Of a stretch of 64,000 nucleotides of DNA, positions 1-9,696 are shown piece by piece. The notes under the pieces were generated by a model that searched no databases, was not told the DNA's origin, and saw nothing but the letters and a program-made list of their open reading frames with translations. This DNA is from Lawsonibacter asaccharolyticus (lineage in GTDB: Bacteria > Bacillota > Clostridia > Oscillospirales > Oscillospiraceae), in contig BFBT01000003.1 of the NCBI GenBank assembly GCA_003112755.1, positions 117,798 through 181,797 on the forward strand, written 5' to 3'. Every line of letters starts with the position of its first letter. Positions within the stretch are counted from its first letter, which is position 1. Position numbers and translations under genes: made by a program.

Positions 1-424
1 CCCGGTCCACCACCTCGATGGTCGTGGCCGTCCCCAGATCCATCAGGATCAGGGGGGGCTCATACTCCGCCAGCGCGGCCACGGCGATGACGATGCGGTC
101 GCTGCCCACCTGGGAGGGGACGTCCATCTGGATGTTCAGGCCGGTCTTGATGCCCGGCCCCACCACCAGGGGGTGCTTTCCCGTCATCTTCACCAGTCCG
201 GTGTAGACCGAGTTGAAGACCGGCGGCACCACCGAGGAGATGATGCAGTCGTCCACATCGCAGGGCTTCACCCCGAACAGGGCCAGGATGTTCTTGATCT
301 CCACCCCGTACTGGTCGGAGGTCTTGATGCGGTCGGTGGCGATCCTGGCCTCGAACTGGATGGCGTCGCCCTGGATGCCTCCGATAACGATATTGGTATT
401 GCCGATATCAATGGCGATCAGCAT
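1..424 (-). CDS. coaX: Type III pantothenate kinase, 3' end cut by window edge
   Basis: It catalyses the first step of coenzyme A synthesis, phosphorylating pantothenate in the cytoplasm. About 141 N-terminal residues are visible. The protein opens with the ASKHA phosphate-binding motif DIGNTN at residues 6-11, continues with a CoaX-typical SSVVPP segment near residue 63 and has DLGTATT near residue 131. A GAGGTGA ribosome-binding site sits just before the ATG. The gene diverges from coaBC, so two steps of one pathway share an intergenic region. The C-terminal half lies outside the window, so intactness cannot be judged. Confidence 0.95.
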   Translation of the reverse strand, partial: MLIAIDIGNTNIVIGGIQGDAIQFEARIATDRIKTSDQYGVEIKNILALFGVKPCDVDDCIISSVVPPVFNSVYTGLVKMTGKHPLVVGPGIKTGLNIQMDVPSQVGSDRIVIAVAALAEYEPPLILMDLGTATTIEVVDR

Positions 425-608
425 GATCTGTTCACCTCAGCGGGGAGGGCCCCCGTTTTTTCTCTGACCCGCCAGCCCCCCTTTGCCGGAGACGCGCCCA
501 CGGGTCCTTATTCTGCCACATTATACCCGACCGCCGGTGGGAATACAAGGCAGGAATTAACCGAAACTTTGCAATTCTTTTCCTCTCGCGCAAAATATCC
601 CCCTGCCC

Positions 609-638
609 TTTACAATCTGCCGCTTGGTCAGCTATAAT
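609..638 (+). promoter_or_regulatory. Sigma-A type promoter of coaBC
   Basis: TTTACA and a perfect TATAAT are separated by 18 bp, placing the transcript start about 45 nt before the coaBC ATG. A short GC hairpin (CAGCGGCGC / GCGCCGCT) lies in the leader. Sequence match only. Confidence 0.7.
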
Positions 639-691
639 GAAAAAAACGACAGCGGCGCCCCGCGCCGCTCTATGCAAAGGAGCGATTTGCA

Positions 692-1888
692 ATGCTCAGC
701 GGAAAAACCATCCTTTTGGGCGTCACCGGCGGCATCGCCGCCTATAAGGCCGCGGCACTGGCTTCCGCGCTGGTGAAGCTCCACGCCTCAGTGGAGGTGG
801 TGATGACCCGGAACGCCACCCAGTTCATCACCCCCCTCACTTTTGAACAGCTCACCGGGAACCGGACCATGGTGGACACCTTTGACCGCAACTTCTCCCA
901 TCAGGTGGAGCACATCGCCCTGGCCGACCGCACCGACCTGGTGATCGTCGCCCCCGCCACCGCCAATGTGTGCGCCAAGCTGGCCCACGGGCTGGCCGAC
1001 GATATGCTCACCACCACAGTGCTGGCCTGTCCCTGCCCCAAGCTGATCGCTCCGGCCATGAACACCAAGATGTATGAGAACCCGGTGACCCAGGACAACC
1101 TGGATCTGCTGCGCCGCTATGGGTGGGAGGTCATCGCCCCCGCCTCGGGCCGGCTGGCCTGCGGCGCTGTGGGGCCCGGCAAGATGCCGGAGCCGGACAC
1201 TCTGGTCCAGCACATCCTCCGCGTCCTGGCCCTCCCCCACGACCTGGCGGGCCGGCGGGTCCTGGTCACCGCCGGTCCCACCCAGGAGTCCCTGGACCCG
1301 GTGCGCTACCTCACCAACCACTCCACCGGAAAAATGGGTTACGCCATCGCCAGGATGGCCATGCTCCGGGGAGCGGAGGTCACCCTGATCTCTGGTCCCA
1401 CCGCCCTGGAGCCCCCTCCCTTCGTCACAGTGGTCCCTATAATCTCTGCGGAGGACATGTTCCAGGCGGTGTCCCGCACCTGCCAGCAGGCCGACTTTAT
1501 CTTTAAGGCCGCCGCCGTGGCGGACTACACCCCGGCCCAGTACAGCGGGGACAAGATGAAAAAGAAGGACGGGGAGCTGTCCATCCCTCTGTCCCGCACC
1601 CATGACATCCTCTCCTATCTGGGGGAGCACCGCCGCCCTGGCCAGTTCATCTGCGGCTTCTCCATGGAGACCCGGGACATGGTAGAGAACAGCCGGGCCA
1701 AGCTGGAGAAAAAAAAGGTGGACATGATCTGCGCCAACAACCTGAAGGTGGCAGGGGCCGGCTTCGGGGTGGATACCAACGTGCTCACCCTCATCACCGC
1801 GGACGGTGCGGAGGAACTGCCCCTCATGTCCAAGGAGGAGGCCGCCGGCACCATCCTGGACCGGGCCCTGGCCATGGCCGGCTGCTGA
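692..1888 (+). CDS. coaBC: Bifunctional phosphopantothenoylcysteine decarboxylase / phosphopantothenate-cysteine ligase
   Basis: This fused enzyme carries out the second and third steps of coenzyme A synthesis: CTP-dependent ligation of cysteine to 4'-phosphopantothenate, then flavin-dependent decarboxylation. The N-terminal CoaC flavoprotein domain (residues 1-185) shows GVTGGIAAYK, the catalytic-histidine segment VEHIALA, the PAMNTKMYENP substrate clamp and the ACG cysteine of the flexible flap. The CoaB domain (from about 190) shows VTAGPTQE, the STGKMG dimer motif and the KMKKKD lysine cluster. At 398 residues it is full length. AAAGGAG precedes the ATG. It diverges from coaX. Confidence 0.97.
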   Translation: MLSGKTILLGVTGGIAAYKAAALASALVKLHASVEVVMTRNATQFITPLTFEQLTGNRTMVDTFDRNFSHQVEHIALADRTDLVIVAPATANVCAKLAHGLADDMLTTTVLACPCPKLIAPAMNTKMYENPVTQDNLDLLRRYGWEVIAPASGRLACGAVGPGKMPEPDTLVQHILRVLALPHDLAGRRVLVTAGPTQESLDPVRYLTNHSTGKMGYAIARMAMLRGAEVTLISGPTALEPPPFVTVVPIISAEDMFQAVSRTCQQADFIFKAAAVADYTPAQYSGDKMKKKDGELSIPLSRTHDILSYLGEHRRPGQFICGFSMETRDMVENSRAKLEKKKVDMICANNLKVAGAGFGVDTNVLTLITADGAEELPLMSKEEAAGTILDRALAMAGC

Positions 1889-1930
1889 GCCGGACCGCTG
1901 CAAGTCCCATTTTCTCCCCATACGTGCAAA

Positions 1931-1964
1931 GGAGGAGCCGCCCATAGGAATGGGCGGCTCCTCC
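1931..1964. terminator. Terminator between coaBC and the ABC permease
   Basis: A perfect 14-bp stem (GGAGGAGCCGCCCA paired with its complement) encloses a 6-nt loop, with TCTTCTGTT following on the plus strand. The flanking genes converge, so it may serve both. Confidence 0.75.
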
Positions 1965-2008
1965 TCTTCTGTTCTGATCTGCGGCCGCTCCCGGTCCTTC
2001 CACCTTCC

Positions 2009-2716
2009 TTACATCAGGTCCCGCGTCTCCGCCCCCCGCAGGCTGAGCAGGACGCACAGGAGCGAGATGCCGGTCAGCACCGCGGGAAATACCGCGCTGT
2101 CCGCCATGGTAAAGCTCCCAATGTTGGCCTGGGTCAGCAAAACCAGCAGGAAGGAGGTCACAATGGCAGCTCTGGCCGAGTGCAGGGCCAGCCCCGCGAA
2201 CAAGGCGATAAAGCCCTCTGTGACCGTCACGGCAGAGCGCAGGAGCAGCTGCCCATAGAAGGCTCCCCGGGTCATGTCAAAGTCCAGAGGGAAGGCGGAG
2301 GGGAGAAACCGGCTCCCTGCCAGCACACAGCCGTAGAGCAGCAGCTTCGCCGCCGCCAGGGCGCCGAAGCAGAAGATCCACACCGCCAGCATCTGGGCCG
2401 CCAGCAGCTTCTGCCGCCGGACGGGGTAGGAGAACACAAGAGACATGGTCCCGTTTTGATAGGCTCCCACGATGAAAACAGAGAGCATCACCCCGGTGAA
2501 CACCAAAAAACACATACTGGTCAGCAGTTCGATGGGGGACGAGATCCCTCCATGCCCCGGCGCCGCGTCAGGCACACCGGTCTCCGGGTCGTTGGCGATC
2601 CCCAGGAAAGCCATGGCAAAGATCAGCAGGCCAAGCGCCGCCCCAAGGAGAGCCGCCCATCTCACCCAGTTCCCGATCCGGTTTTTCCGCCATTCCAATT
2701 CGATCAGCTTTCCCAT
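2009..2716 (-). CDS. ABC-2 type transporter permease of an antimicrobial-peptide immunity cassette
   Basis: This is an integral membrane subunit of 235 residues with about six hydrophobic segments: residues about 20-40, 70-90, 110-130, 155-180, 185-200 and 205-225. The start MGKLIELEWRKN is typical of the lantibiotic-immunity/bacitracin-resistance permease family (ABC2 membrane type). Its start codon lies inside the 3' end of the upstream ATPase gene, so the two are translationally coupled. With the ATPase and the upstream sensor kinase and regulator it forms a four-gene unit like those that sense and remove peptide antibiotics. The substrate is not deducible. Confidence 0.8.
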   Translation of the reverse strand: MGKLIELEWRKNRIGNWVRWAALLGAALGLLIFAMAFLGIANDPETGVPDAAPGHGGISSPIELLTSMCFLVFTGVMLSVFIVGAYQNGTMSLVFSYPVRRQKLLAAQMLAVWIFCFGALAAAKLLLYGCVLAGSRFLPSAFPLDFDMTRGAFYGQLLLRSAVTVTEGFIALFAGLALHSARAAIVTSFLLVLLTQANIGSFTMADSAVFPAVLTGISLLCVLLSLRGAETRDLM

Positions 2717-3633
2717 GTGCTGCCCTCCTCCGATGTCAGCTTCAAAAAGTGCTCCTCCAGCGTCTCCGATCTTCTTCCGATCTCCTCCACCGCCACATGG
2801 TGCCGGGCCAGGACGCCAGCCACCTCCTGGGGGGACGCCTGCCGGTCATAGATCCGGATGATGCCGCCCTTCATGACCCGGAAGCTGCCCAAGTGCATCA
2901 CGTCACTGAGCAGGACACTGGCCCTCCCCGGGTCGTCCACGGTCAGATGGAGATAAGAGGTGCCCCTTCCCTCCAGCTCACGGAGAGAGATCTCCTCCCG
3001 CATCCTCCCCCGGTGGATGATCCCCACGGTGTCCGCCATGGCCTCCATCTCTCCGAGGATGTGGCTGGAGACCATCACGGTCATCTCATATTCTTCTCTC
3101 ATCCGCTTCAGCAGATCCCGCACCTGCTTGATGCCCGCCGGGTCCAGGCCGTTGGTGGGCTCGTCCAGGATCAGCAGCTCAGGCCTGCACAGCAGGGCCC
3201 GGGCGATCCCCAGCCTCTGCTTCATACCCAGGGAGTAGCTCCCCACCGGCCGGTCGGCAGCGTCGTCCAGCTCCAGCTGCTCCAGCGCCTCTTCCACGCC
3301 CTTGGGACGGCTGTATCCCATATAGTCACAGTGGATCTGAAGATTCTCCCGGCCTGTCATGTGGGGATAGAAGGTGGGAAATTCGATGATGCTGCCCATC
3401 CGCTTCAGCACCCCGTAGGAGGTGGGCGCGAGGGGCTCTCCGAACAGCAGCACGCGGCCCCCGGTGGGCTTCCACAGGTTGGTCACCAGCTTCATCACTG
3501 TGGTCTTTCCCGCCCCGTTAGGGCCCAGGAATCCGTAGATCTCTCCCTTCCTTACATGGAGGTCCACGTCCCGGACCAGCTCTTTTTCTCCAATGATCTT
3601 GGTCAGGCGGTCCGTTTGCAGAATATACGGCAT
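2704..3633 (-). CDS. ABC transporter ATP-binding protein (BcrA/lantibiotic-immunity type)
   Basis: This nucleotide-binding subunit powers the adjacent permease. The 309 residues show Walker A GPNGAGKTT near residue 40, the signature YSLGMKQRLGIA near 135, Walker B LLILDEPTNGLDPAG near 157 and the switch histidine in SSHILGEME. A C-terminal extension of about 90 residues is usual in the BcrA family. The ATG at the given start was chosen because AAAGGAGGC lies just upstream; a longer reading begins in the leader. It overlaps the permease by 13 nt and follows the histidine kinase by 66 nt. Confidence 0.93.
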   Translation of the reverse strand: MPYILQTDRLTKIIGEKELVRDVDLHVRKGEIYGFLGPNGAGKTTVMKLVTNLWKPTGGRVLLFGEPLAPTSYGVLKRMGSIIEFPTFYPHMTGRENLQIHCDYMGYSRPKGVEEALEQLELDDAADRPVGSYSLGMKQRLGIARALLCRPELLILDEPTNGLDPAGIKQVRDLLKRMREEYEMTVMVSSHILGEMEAMADTVGIIHRGRMREEISLRELEGRGTSYLHLTVDDPGRASVLLSDVMHLGSFRVMKGGIIRIYDRQASPQEVAGVLARHHVAVEEIGRRSETLEEHFLKLTSEEGSTWES

Positions 3634-3699
3634 GTGTCTTCTGCCTCCTTTCACCTTCCCATTGTAGTCCCAGGACTTTTCAGAAGATTTGCGCAATTC

Positions 3700-4653
3700 T
3701 TACGAATCTCTTTCGTCTTGCCATTTGGGCAGTCTGACCGTAAAGACAGTGCGGAGTCCGGGGACACTCTCCAGGTCAATGTCTCCTCCCATTCGCCGGG
3801 CCAGCTCTCTGGCGATGGACAGCCCCAGTCCGCTCCCCTCTCCGCTGCTTCGGCTGTCTTCCAAGGTGACCAGGCGCTGGAACACCTGCTCCCCCGCTCC
3901 GGGTGCGACTCCCTTTCCGCGATCCGCCACCTCCAGGAACAGGGCGTCCTCCCCTTCTCTCAGGGACACGCCCAGATATCCGCCGTCGCCGCCGTAGCGC
4001 ACCGCGTTGGAGATCAGGTTGTTCAGGATGCGGCGCAGCGCCTCCCGATCACAGCACCCCCACACCGCTCCCTCCGGGATCTCTGCTTCCACGCGGATCT
4101 CCTGGCGGGTCAGGATCTGGTAGAAGTCCAGCACAGTCTCCCGACAGACCTCACCTACGTCTACCCTGGACCGCTCCAGCTCCATATCCCCTGCCTCCAG
4201 CTTGGCTAAGGTGAAAAAACGATCCATCAGCTCCATGACCTCCCCCGCCCGGGCTTCCACCTTTTCCAGCAGCTCCTCCCGGCACTCCTTCCGCAGCCGC
4301 ATGATCTCCAGGTACCCCAGCACCACCGTCATGGGGGTTCGGATATCGTGGGAGATGTTGGCGAGCATACGCCGGACTGCCTGCTCCGTCCGGCGGTACT
4401 CCGCCCGCCTTCTCTGCCGTTCCTCCAGCAGCCGGTTGATCTGGGCGATCAAACCGGTCAGAGCCTGGTCCTGGGTGAAGACCATGACCTGCTCCCCGCT
4501 CTCCCCGTCCAGTACCCTGCCCAGGACGGCGGTCATCTCCTCCAGACTTTGTCGCATCTGCGCCTGGAGAACGATCCGCTGATAGAGGACCGCCCCGCTC
4601 AGCGCCGCCACAGCGGCACACAGCAGGGCGGTCAGCACTGTATCGTCCATCAT
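3700..4653 (-). CDS. Sensor histidine kinase of the ABC cassette
   Basis: This membrane kinase phosphorylates the adjacent response regulator. It has 317 residues and one N-terminal membrane anchor (residues about 5-22), with no extracellular sensor domain. A coiled linker leads to a HisKA domain with the phosphoacceptor in ANISHDIRTPMT, then a HATPase_c domain with the N-box LNNLISNAVRYG, a G1-box ADRGKGV and a G2-box GEGSGLGLSI. Short intramembrane-type sensors of this sort commonly work with a partner ABC transporter. The ATG overlaps the regulator stop codon (ATGA), so the pair is translationally coupled. Confidence 0.93.
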   Translation of the reverse strand: MMDDTVLTALLCAAVAALSGAVLYQRIVLQAQMRQSLEEMTAVLGRVLDGESGEQVMVFTQDQALTGLIAQINRLLEERQRRRAEYRRTEQAVRRMLANISHDIRTPMTVVLGYLEIMRLRKECREELLEKVEARAGEVMELMDRFFTLAKLEAGDMELERSRVDVGEVCRETVLDFYQILTRQEIRVEAEIPEGAVWGCCDREALRRILNNLISNAVRYGGDGGYLGVSLREGEDALFLEVADRGKGVAPGAGEQVFQRLVTLEDSRSSGEGSGLGLSIARELARRMGGDIDLESVPGLRTVFTVRLPKWQDERDS

Positions 4654-5336
4654 TTCTCCCCCAATTTGTAGCCGATGCCCCACACTGTCGCCACATACCT
4701 CGGGTCCCGTGGGTCGTCCTCGATCTTGCCGCGCAGCCTGCTGATGTGGACGCTGACCGCGTTCTCGTCTCCGCAGTAGGCGTCGTTCCACACCTGGGTG
4801 TAGAGCTGGGCCTTGGTGTACACACGTTTAGGATTCGCCATCAGCAGCTTCAGGATGTCAAATTCCTTGGCGGTCAGCTCGATCCGCTCCCCCGCCTTGG
4901 TCACTGTCCGCTCCTTCCCATCCAGGCGCAGCGCTCCGGCTGTAAGGACCATGCTCTTCTCCGGCGGCTCCGCATACTGGGTCACCCGCCGGATATTGGC
5001 CCTGACCCGGGCCAGCACCTCCGCTACGGAGAATGGCTTTGTGATATAGTCATCTGCCCCCATACCCAGCCCCAAGGTCTTGTCCGCCTCCGTGTCCCGG
5101 GCAGACAGGATGATGATAGGCACCACGCTCTTCTTTCGGATGTGTTCCATCACGTCCATCCCGCTGACCTGAGGGATCATCAGATCCAGCAGCACCAGAC
5201 CGATCCCGCCCTCATCGAACAGCCGGCATGCATCCCGCCCGTTGGACGCACAGACCACTTCATAGGCCTCCGTCCGCAGATAGTCCCCCAGCATCTCCTG
5301 AATCTCCCTGTCATCCTCTACCAACAGCAGCTTCAT
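4650..5336 (-). CDS. OmpR-family response regulator of the ABC cassette
   Basis: This cytoplasmic DNA-binding regulator has 228 residues. The receiver domain begins MKLLLVEDD with the acidic pocket, the phosphoacceptor aspartate sits in LVLLDLMIP (residue about 51) and the lysine in DYITKPFS (about 101). The C-terminal winged helix carries LTAKEFDILKLL and the recognition region AVSVHISRLRGKIE. The start was placed at the ATG after GGAGGTGCGAG because the longer reading would begin inside the promoter. It is the first gene of a four-gene operon and probably controls the ABC genes downstream. Confidence 0.94.
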   Translation of the reverse strand: MKLLLVEDDREIQEMLGDYLRTEAYEVVCASNGRDACRLFDEGGIGLVLLDLMIPQVSGMDVMEHIRKKSVVPIIILSARDTEADKTLGLGMGADDYITKPFSVAEVLARVRANIRRVTQYAEPPEKSMVLTAGALRLDGKERTVTKAGERIELTAKEFDILKLLMANPKRVYTKAQLYTQVWNDAYCGDENAVSVHISRLRGKIEDDPRDPRYVATVWGIGYKLGEK

Positions 5337-5370
5337 TCTCGCACCTCCGCTCCACTCGGACAGTATCTCT

Positions 5371-5399
5371 ATTGTATCCCGGTCCGGGCCAGAAATCAA
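5371..5399 (-). promoter_or_regulatory. Promoter of the sensor-ABC operon
   Basis: Read on the minus strand, TTGATT and TACAAT are separated by 17 bp. They sit 35-63 nt before the response-regulator ATG. A GC-rich dyad (GGCCCGGACCGGG) fills the spacer and could be an operator. Confidence 0.6.
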
Positions 5400-5503
5400 G
5401 GAACGACCGGTACGTCCGGCCTTTTCTTATCGGAATGGGTACAGATCAGAAGTAGGGCAAAGCCGGATGGATCTCAGGGCTACCGGGCTCCTTCGAGAAA
5501 AAG

Positions 5504-5532
5504 AAAAATCCCTGCCAAAGGCAGGGATTTTT
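5504..5532 (-). terminator. Terminator of tuf
   Basis: A 13-bp stem (AAAAATCCCTGCC and its complement) with a 3-nt loop lies just past the tuf stop, giving a U-rich 3' arm on the minus strand. Confidence 0.85.
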
Positions 5533-5548
5533 CCAAAAGGAGCTTGAA

Positions 5549-6748
5549 TTACTCCTCGATGGCAATGACAACGCCGGAACCCACGGTGCGGCCGCCCTCA
5601 CGGATGGCGAAACGCAGGCCCTTCTCGATGGCGATGGGGGTAATCAGCTCCACCTTCATGTCCACGTTGTCGCCGGGCATGCACATCTCAGTGCCCTCGG
5701 GCAGAGTGATGATGCCGGTCACGTCGGTGGTACGGAAGTAGAACTGAGGACGGTAGTTGTTGAAGAAGGGGGTATGACGGCCGCCCTCGTCCTTGGACAG
5801 GACGTACACCTGACCGGTGAACTTGGTGTGGGGATGGATGGAACCGGGCTTGGACAGAACCTGGCCGCGCTCGATGTCGGTCTTGGCGACGCCGCGCAGC
5901 AGGCAGCCCACGTTATCGCCGGCCTCGACGTAGTCCAGCGTCTTACGGAACATCTCCATAGAGGTGACGACGGTCTTCTTCTTCTCGTCGGTCAGACCAA
6001 CGATCTCGACCTCCTCGCCGGCCTTCAGCTGGCCGCGCTCCACACGGCCGGTGGCGACGGTGCCGCGGCCGGAGATGGTGAACACGTCCTCGACGGGCAT
6101 CAGGAAGGGCTGGTCGGCCTTACGGTCGGGGGTGGGGATATAGTCGTCGACAGCGTCCATCAGCTCCTTGATGCAGGCGAAGTCAGGATCGTCCACGCCG
6201 CCCTCACAGGTCAGAGCGTTCAGAGCAGAGCCCTTGATGATGGGGATCTCGTCGCCGGGGAACTCATAGCCGGACAGGGTCTCACGGACCTCCATCTCCA
6301 CCAGCTCCAGCAGCTCCTCGTCGTCCACCTGATCGCACTTGTTCAGGAAGACCACGATGGCGGGCACGCCGACCTGACGGGCCAGCAGGATGTGCTCCTT
6401 GGTCTGAGCCATGGGGCCGTCGGTGGCGGCGATGACCAGGATGGCACCGTCCATCTGAGCAGCGCCGGTGATCATGTTCTTGATATAGTCGGCGTGGCCC
6501 GGGCAGTCAACGTGAGCATAGTGACGCTTGTCGGTCTCATACTCCACGTGGGCGGTGTTGATGGTGATGCCGCGCTCGCGCTCCTCGGGAGCCTTGTCGA
6601 TGCTGGAGTAGTCCTCATACTGAGCCTGGCCCTTCAGAGCCAGATACTTGGTGATGGCGGCGGTCAGGGTGGTCTTGCCGTGGTCAACGTGGCCGATGGT
6701 GCCGATGTTGACATGGGGCTTGGTGCGCTCGAACTTCTGCTTAGCCAT
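5549..6748 (-). CDS. tuf: Translation elongation factor Tu
   Basis: This GTPase delivers aminoacyl-tRNA to the ribosome. Its 399 residues are full length. The P-loop GHVDHGKT starts near residue 19, DCPGHADY near 80 and NKCD near 135; domains 2 and 3 follow, ending in SGVVIAIEE. The start [14 protein letters not shown] is canonical and AAGGAGG precedes it. It is the last gene of the ybxF-rpsL-rpsG-fusA-tuf series, 125 nt after fusA, and has a good promoter of its own in that gap. Codon choice is strongly biased, as expected for a very highly expressed gene. Confidence 0.99.
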   Translation of the reverse strand: MAKQKFERTKPHVNIGTIGHVDHGKTTLTAAITKYLALKGQAQYEDYSSIDKAPEERERGITINTAHVEYETDKRHYAHVDCPGHADYIKNMITGAAQMDGAILVIAATDGPMAQTKEHILLARQVGVPAIVVFLNKCDQVDDEELLELVEMEVRETLSGYEFPGDEIPIIKGSALNALTCEGGVDDPDFACIKELMDAVDDYIPTPDRKADQPFLMPVEDVFTISGRGTVATGRVERGQLKAGEEVEIVGLTDEKKKTVVTSMEMFRKTLDYVEAGDNVGCLLRGVAKTDIERGQVLSKPGSIHPHTKFTGQVYVLSKDEGGRHTPFFNNYRPQFYFRTTDVTGIITLPEGTEMCMPGDNVDMKVELITPIAIEKGLRFAIREGGRTVGSGVVIAIEE

Positions 6749-6816
6749 TGGAATTTCCTCCTTATATCATTTCATTCAAATGATGTTTTGACTGCGATAT
6801 GATGGATATCGCAAAC

Positions 6817-6845
6817 ATTGTATCGTATTACTGGGAAAAATGCAA
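6817..6845 (-). promoter_or_regulatory. Internal promoter for tuf
   Basis: On the minus strand, TTGCAT and TACAAT are separated by 17 bp in the fusA-tuf gap. An 8-bp hairpin (TGCGATAT/ATATCGCA, at 6793-6813) lies just downstream in the leader. This would let EF-Tu be made in excess over the other str gene products. Confidence 0.6.
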
Positions 6846-6873
6846 CTGAAATTTCCCGTAATTCCTGTGAAAA

Positions 6874-8979
6874 TCAGCCCTCGCTGCGTCCGCGCTCGGC
6901 GATGATCTTGTCCGCGATGCTCTTGGGGATCTCCACATAGCTGTGGGGCTCCATGGAGTACTGGCCGCGGCCCTGGGTGGAAGAACGCAGGTCAGTGGCG
7001 TAGCCGAACATGTTGGCCAGAGGCACCAGGGCGTCGATCTGCTGGGCGCCGGGCCGGGCCTCCATGCCCAGGATCTGGCCGCGGCGGCTGTTCAGGTCGC
7101 CCATGACGTCGCCCATATACTCCTCGGGGACGATGACGGAGACCTTCATGATGGGCTCCAGCAGCACGGCGTTGGCCTTGCGGCAGGCCTCCTTGAAGGC
7201 CATGGAGCCGGCGATCTTAAAGGCCATCTCAGAGGAGTCCACCTCGTGGAAGGAGCCGTCGTACAGGGTGACCTTCACGTCCACCACGGGGTAACCGGCC
7301 AGCACGCCGGCCTGCATGGCTCCCTGGATACCGGCATCGACCGCCGGGATATACTCCTTGGGAATGGCGCCGCCCACGATGGCGTTGACAAACTCATAGC
7401 CCTTGCCGGACTCGTTGGGCTCCACACGGATCTTGACATGACCGTACTGGCCCTTACCGCCGGACTGACGGGCGTACTTGGTGTCCTGCTCCACCTGCTT
7501 CTTGATGGTCTCCTTGTAGGCGACCTGAGGCGCACCCACGTTGGCCTCCACCTTGAACTCGCGCAGCAGGCGGTCCACGATGATCTCCAGGTGCAGCTCG
7601 CCCATGCCGGCGATGATGGTCTGACCGGTCTCCTCGTCGGTGTAGGTCTTGAAGGTGGGGTCCTCCTCCGCCAGCTTCACCAGCGCCAGGCCCATCTTCT
7701 CCTGGCCGGCCTTGGTCTTGGGCTCAATGGCCACGCGGATGACGGGCTCGGGGAACTCCATGGACTCCAGGATGATGGGGTGCTTGTCGTCGCAGAGGGT
7801 GTCGCCGGTGGTGGAGTTCTTCAGGCCCACCACGGCGGCAATGTCGCCGGAGTAGACGCACTCGATGTCCTCCCGGTGATTGGCGTGCATCTGGAGAATG
7901 CGGCCGATGCGCTCCTTCTGCTTCTTGGTGGAGTTGAGCACCGTGGTGCCGGTGTTCAGCACGCCGGAATACACACGGATGAAGGACAGACGGCCCACGA
8001 AGGGGTCGGTGGCGATCTTGAAGGCCAGAGCGGAGAAGGGGGCGTTGTCGTCAGCGGGACGCTCGTCCTCCTCCTCGGTGTCGGGGTTCACGCCCTTGAT
8101 GGCGGGGATGTCCAGGGGGGAGGGCATAAAGTCCACGATGGCGTCAAGCAGCTTCTGCACGCCCTTGTTGCGGTAAGAGGTGCCGCAGGTCACGGGGACT
8201 ACCAGGTTCTCGATGGTCCCCTTGCGCAGAGCGGCACGCAGCTTCTCCTGGGGGATGGGCTTCTCTTCCAGCGCCAGCTCCATGATCTCGTCGTCGATGT
8301 CGGCACAGGCGTCCACCAGCTTGGTGCGGTACTCCTGGGCCAGCTCCATCATGTCGGCGGGGATCTCCTCCACCCGCATGTCCTTGCCCATCTCATCATA
8401 GTAGATGTCGGCATCCATCTCCACCAGGTCGATGATGCCCTTGAAGGTGTCCTCCTTGCCGATAGGCAGCTGGACAGGCACCGCATTGCACTTCAGGCGC
8501 TCGTGGATCATGTTGAGCACGTTGTAGAAATCGGCGCCCATGATGTCCATCTTATTGACGTAAATCATGCGGGGAACTTTATAGTTATCCGCCTGGCGCC
8601 AGACAGTCTCAGACTGAGGCTCCACGCCGCCCTTGGCGCACATGACGGTAACAGAGCCGTCCAGCACGCGCAGGGAGCGCTCCACCTCCACGGTGAAGTC
8701 CACGTGGCCCGGGGTGTCGATGATGTTCAGACGGGTCTGGGGGAACTGGTTCTTAGTCCCCTGCCAGTAGCAGGTGGTGGCGGCAGAGGTGATGGTGATG
8801 CCGCGCTCCTGCTCCTGAGCCATCCAGTCCATGGTGGCGGTGCCGTCATGGGTCTCACCGATCTTATAGTTGACGCCGGTGTAGTACAGGATGCGCTCGG
8901 TGGTGGTGGTCTTGCCGGCGTCGATGTGGGCCATGATGCCGATGTTTCTGGTATTCTCTAAGGTAACTTTCCTAGGCAT
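6874..8979 (-). CDS. fusA: Translation elongation factor G
   Basis: This ribosomal translocase GTPase of 701 residues is full length. The P-loop is AHIDAGKTT near residue 17, followed by DTPGHVDF near 88 and NKMD near 142. The C-terminal domains IV and V include the conserved AGYPVVDV and SSTQGRG(Q) segments. It begins 14 nt downstream of rpsG within the str series. GGAGAAAC precedes the ATG. There are no signs of the shorter mitochondrial- or EF-G2-type paralogue. Confidence 0.99.
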   Translation of the reverse strand: MPRKVTLENTRNIGIMAHIDAGKTTTTERILYYTGVNYKIGETHDGTATMDWMAQEQERGITITSAATTCYWQGTKNQFPQTRLNIIDTPGHVDFTVEVERSLRVLDGSVTVMCAKGGVEPQSETVWRQADNYKVPRMIYVNKMDIMGADFYNVLNMIHERLKCNAVPVQLPIGKEDTFKGIIDLVEMDADIYYDEMGKDMRVEEIPADMMELAQEYRTKLVDACADIDDEIMELALEEKPIPQEKLRAALRKGTIENLVVPVTCGTSYRNKGVQKLLDAIVDFMPSPLDIPAIKGVNPDTEEEDERPADDNAPFSALAFKIATDPFVGRLSFIRVYSGVLNTGTTVLNSTKKQKERIGRILQMHANHREDIECVYSGDIAAVVGLKNSTTGDTLCDDKHPIILESMEFPEPVIRVAIEPKTKAGQEKMGLALVKLAEEDPTFKTYTDEETGQTIIAGMGELHLEIIVDRLLREFKVEANVGAPQVAYKETIKKQVEQDTKYARQSGGKGQYGHVKIRVEPNESGKGYEFVNAIVGGAIPKEYIPAVDAGIQGAMQAGVLAGYPVVDVKVTLYDGSFHEVDSSEMAFKIAGSMAFKEACRKANAVLLEPIMKVSVIVPEEYMGDVMGDLNSRRGQILGMEARPGAQQIDALVPLANMFGYATDLRSSTQGRGQYSMEPHSYVEIPKSIADKIIAERGRSEG

Positions 8980-8993
8980 ACTGTTTCTCCTTA

Positions 8994-9464
8994 TTACCAG
9001 CGGTAGTGAGCGAACGCCTTGTTGGACTCAGCCATCTTGTGGGTGTCCTCGCGCTTCTTGACGGCGTTGCCGAGGCTGTTGGCGGCGTCCATGATCTCGC
9101 CGGCCAGGCGCTCCTTCATGGTCTTCTCACTGCGGGCCCGGGCATAGGTGGTCAGCCACCGCAGCCCCAGGGTCTGACGGCGCTCGGGACGCACTTCGAT
9201 AGGCACCTGGTAGGTGGCGCCGCCCACACGGCGGGCCTTGACCTCCAGGGAGGGCATGATGTTCTCGAGAGCCTGGGTATAGACCTCCATGGGGTCCTTA
9301 TCGGTCTTCTCCTTGATGATATCAAAGGCGCCGTAGACCACCTTCTGGGCCACACCCTTCTTGCCATCCAGCATGATGCTGTTGGTAAGCTTGGTAACCA
9401 GGATGGAGTTATACAGCGGATCGGGCAGAACCTCCCGCTTGGGTACATTTCCTCTTCTGGGCAC
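8994..9464 (-). CDS. rpsG: 30S ribosomal protein S7
   Basis: This primary 16S rRNA-binding protein organises the head of the 30S subunit. Its 156 residues match the usual length. It begins [11 protein letters not shown] and contains the conserved [13 protein letters not shown] segment and [21 protein letters not shown] precedes the ATG. An unusually long 230-nt gap full of stem-loops separates it from rpsL upstream. Confidence 0.98.
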   Translation of the reverse strand: MPRRGNVPKREVLPDPLYNSILVTKLTNSIMLDGKKGVAQKVVYGAFDIIKEKTDKDPMEVYTQALENIMPSLEVKARRVGGATYQVPIEVRPERRQTLGLRWLTTYARARSEKTMKERLAGEIMDAANSLGNAVKKREDTHKMAESNKAFAHYRW

Positions 9465-9696
9465 TTTGCTTCCCTCCTTCTTATAAAATTAGAAATCATA
9501 GGTACTCAAACTGCCTTGCAGTTTGTGTAATGCCTGTCCGAGGTCTGCCCATATTAAAAAATATAGGAAAACGCTCGGCAAGGCGGTTTGCCTTGCGCAG
9601 AACGCACAATGCAATTCAAGCCTCAAATCTCAACAGATTTGAGCGGCGGGCGGGTGATATCCGCCCATACAGCAATTTTTTGCTCCGCAAAAAATT
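9465..9696 (-). promoter_or_regulatory. Structured rpsL-rpsG intercistronic leader
   Basis: Five stem-loops are packed into about 230 nt: 9507-9525 (CAAACTGC pair), 9579-9597 (GCAAGGC pair), 9622-9643 (CTCAAATCT pair), 9648-9666 (GGGCGG pair) and 9674-9696 (AATTTTTTGC pair), the last overlapping the rpsL stop. No reading frame here looks real. In E. coli the rpsL-rpsG intercistronic RNA is where S7 represses its own translation; a similar role is plausible here but is inference. Confidence 0.5.

Noticed and set aside
788..1945. Long minus-strand open frame opposite coaBC
   Set aside because: It is the antisense of a well-supported gene, with His/Gly-rich composition and no ribosome-binding site.
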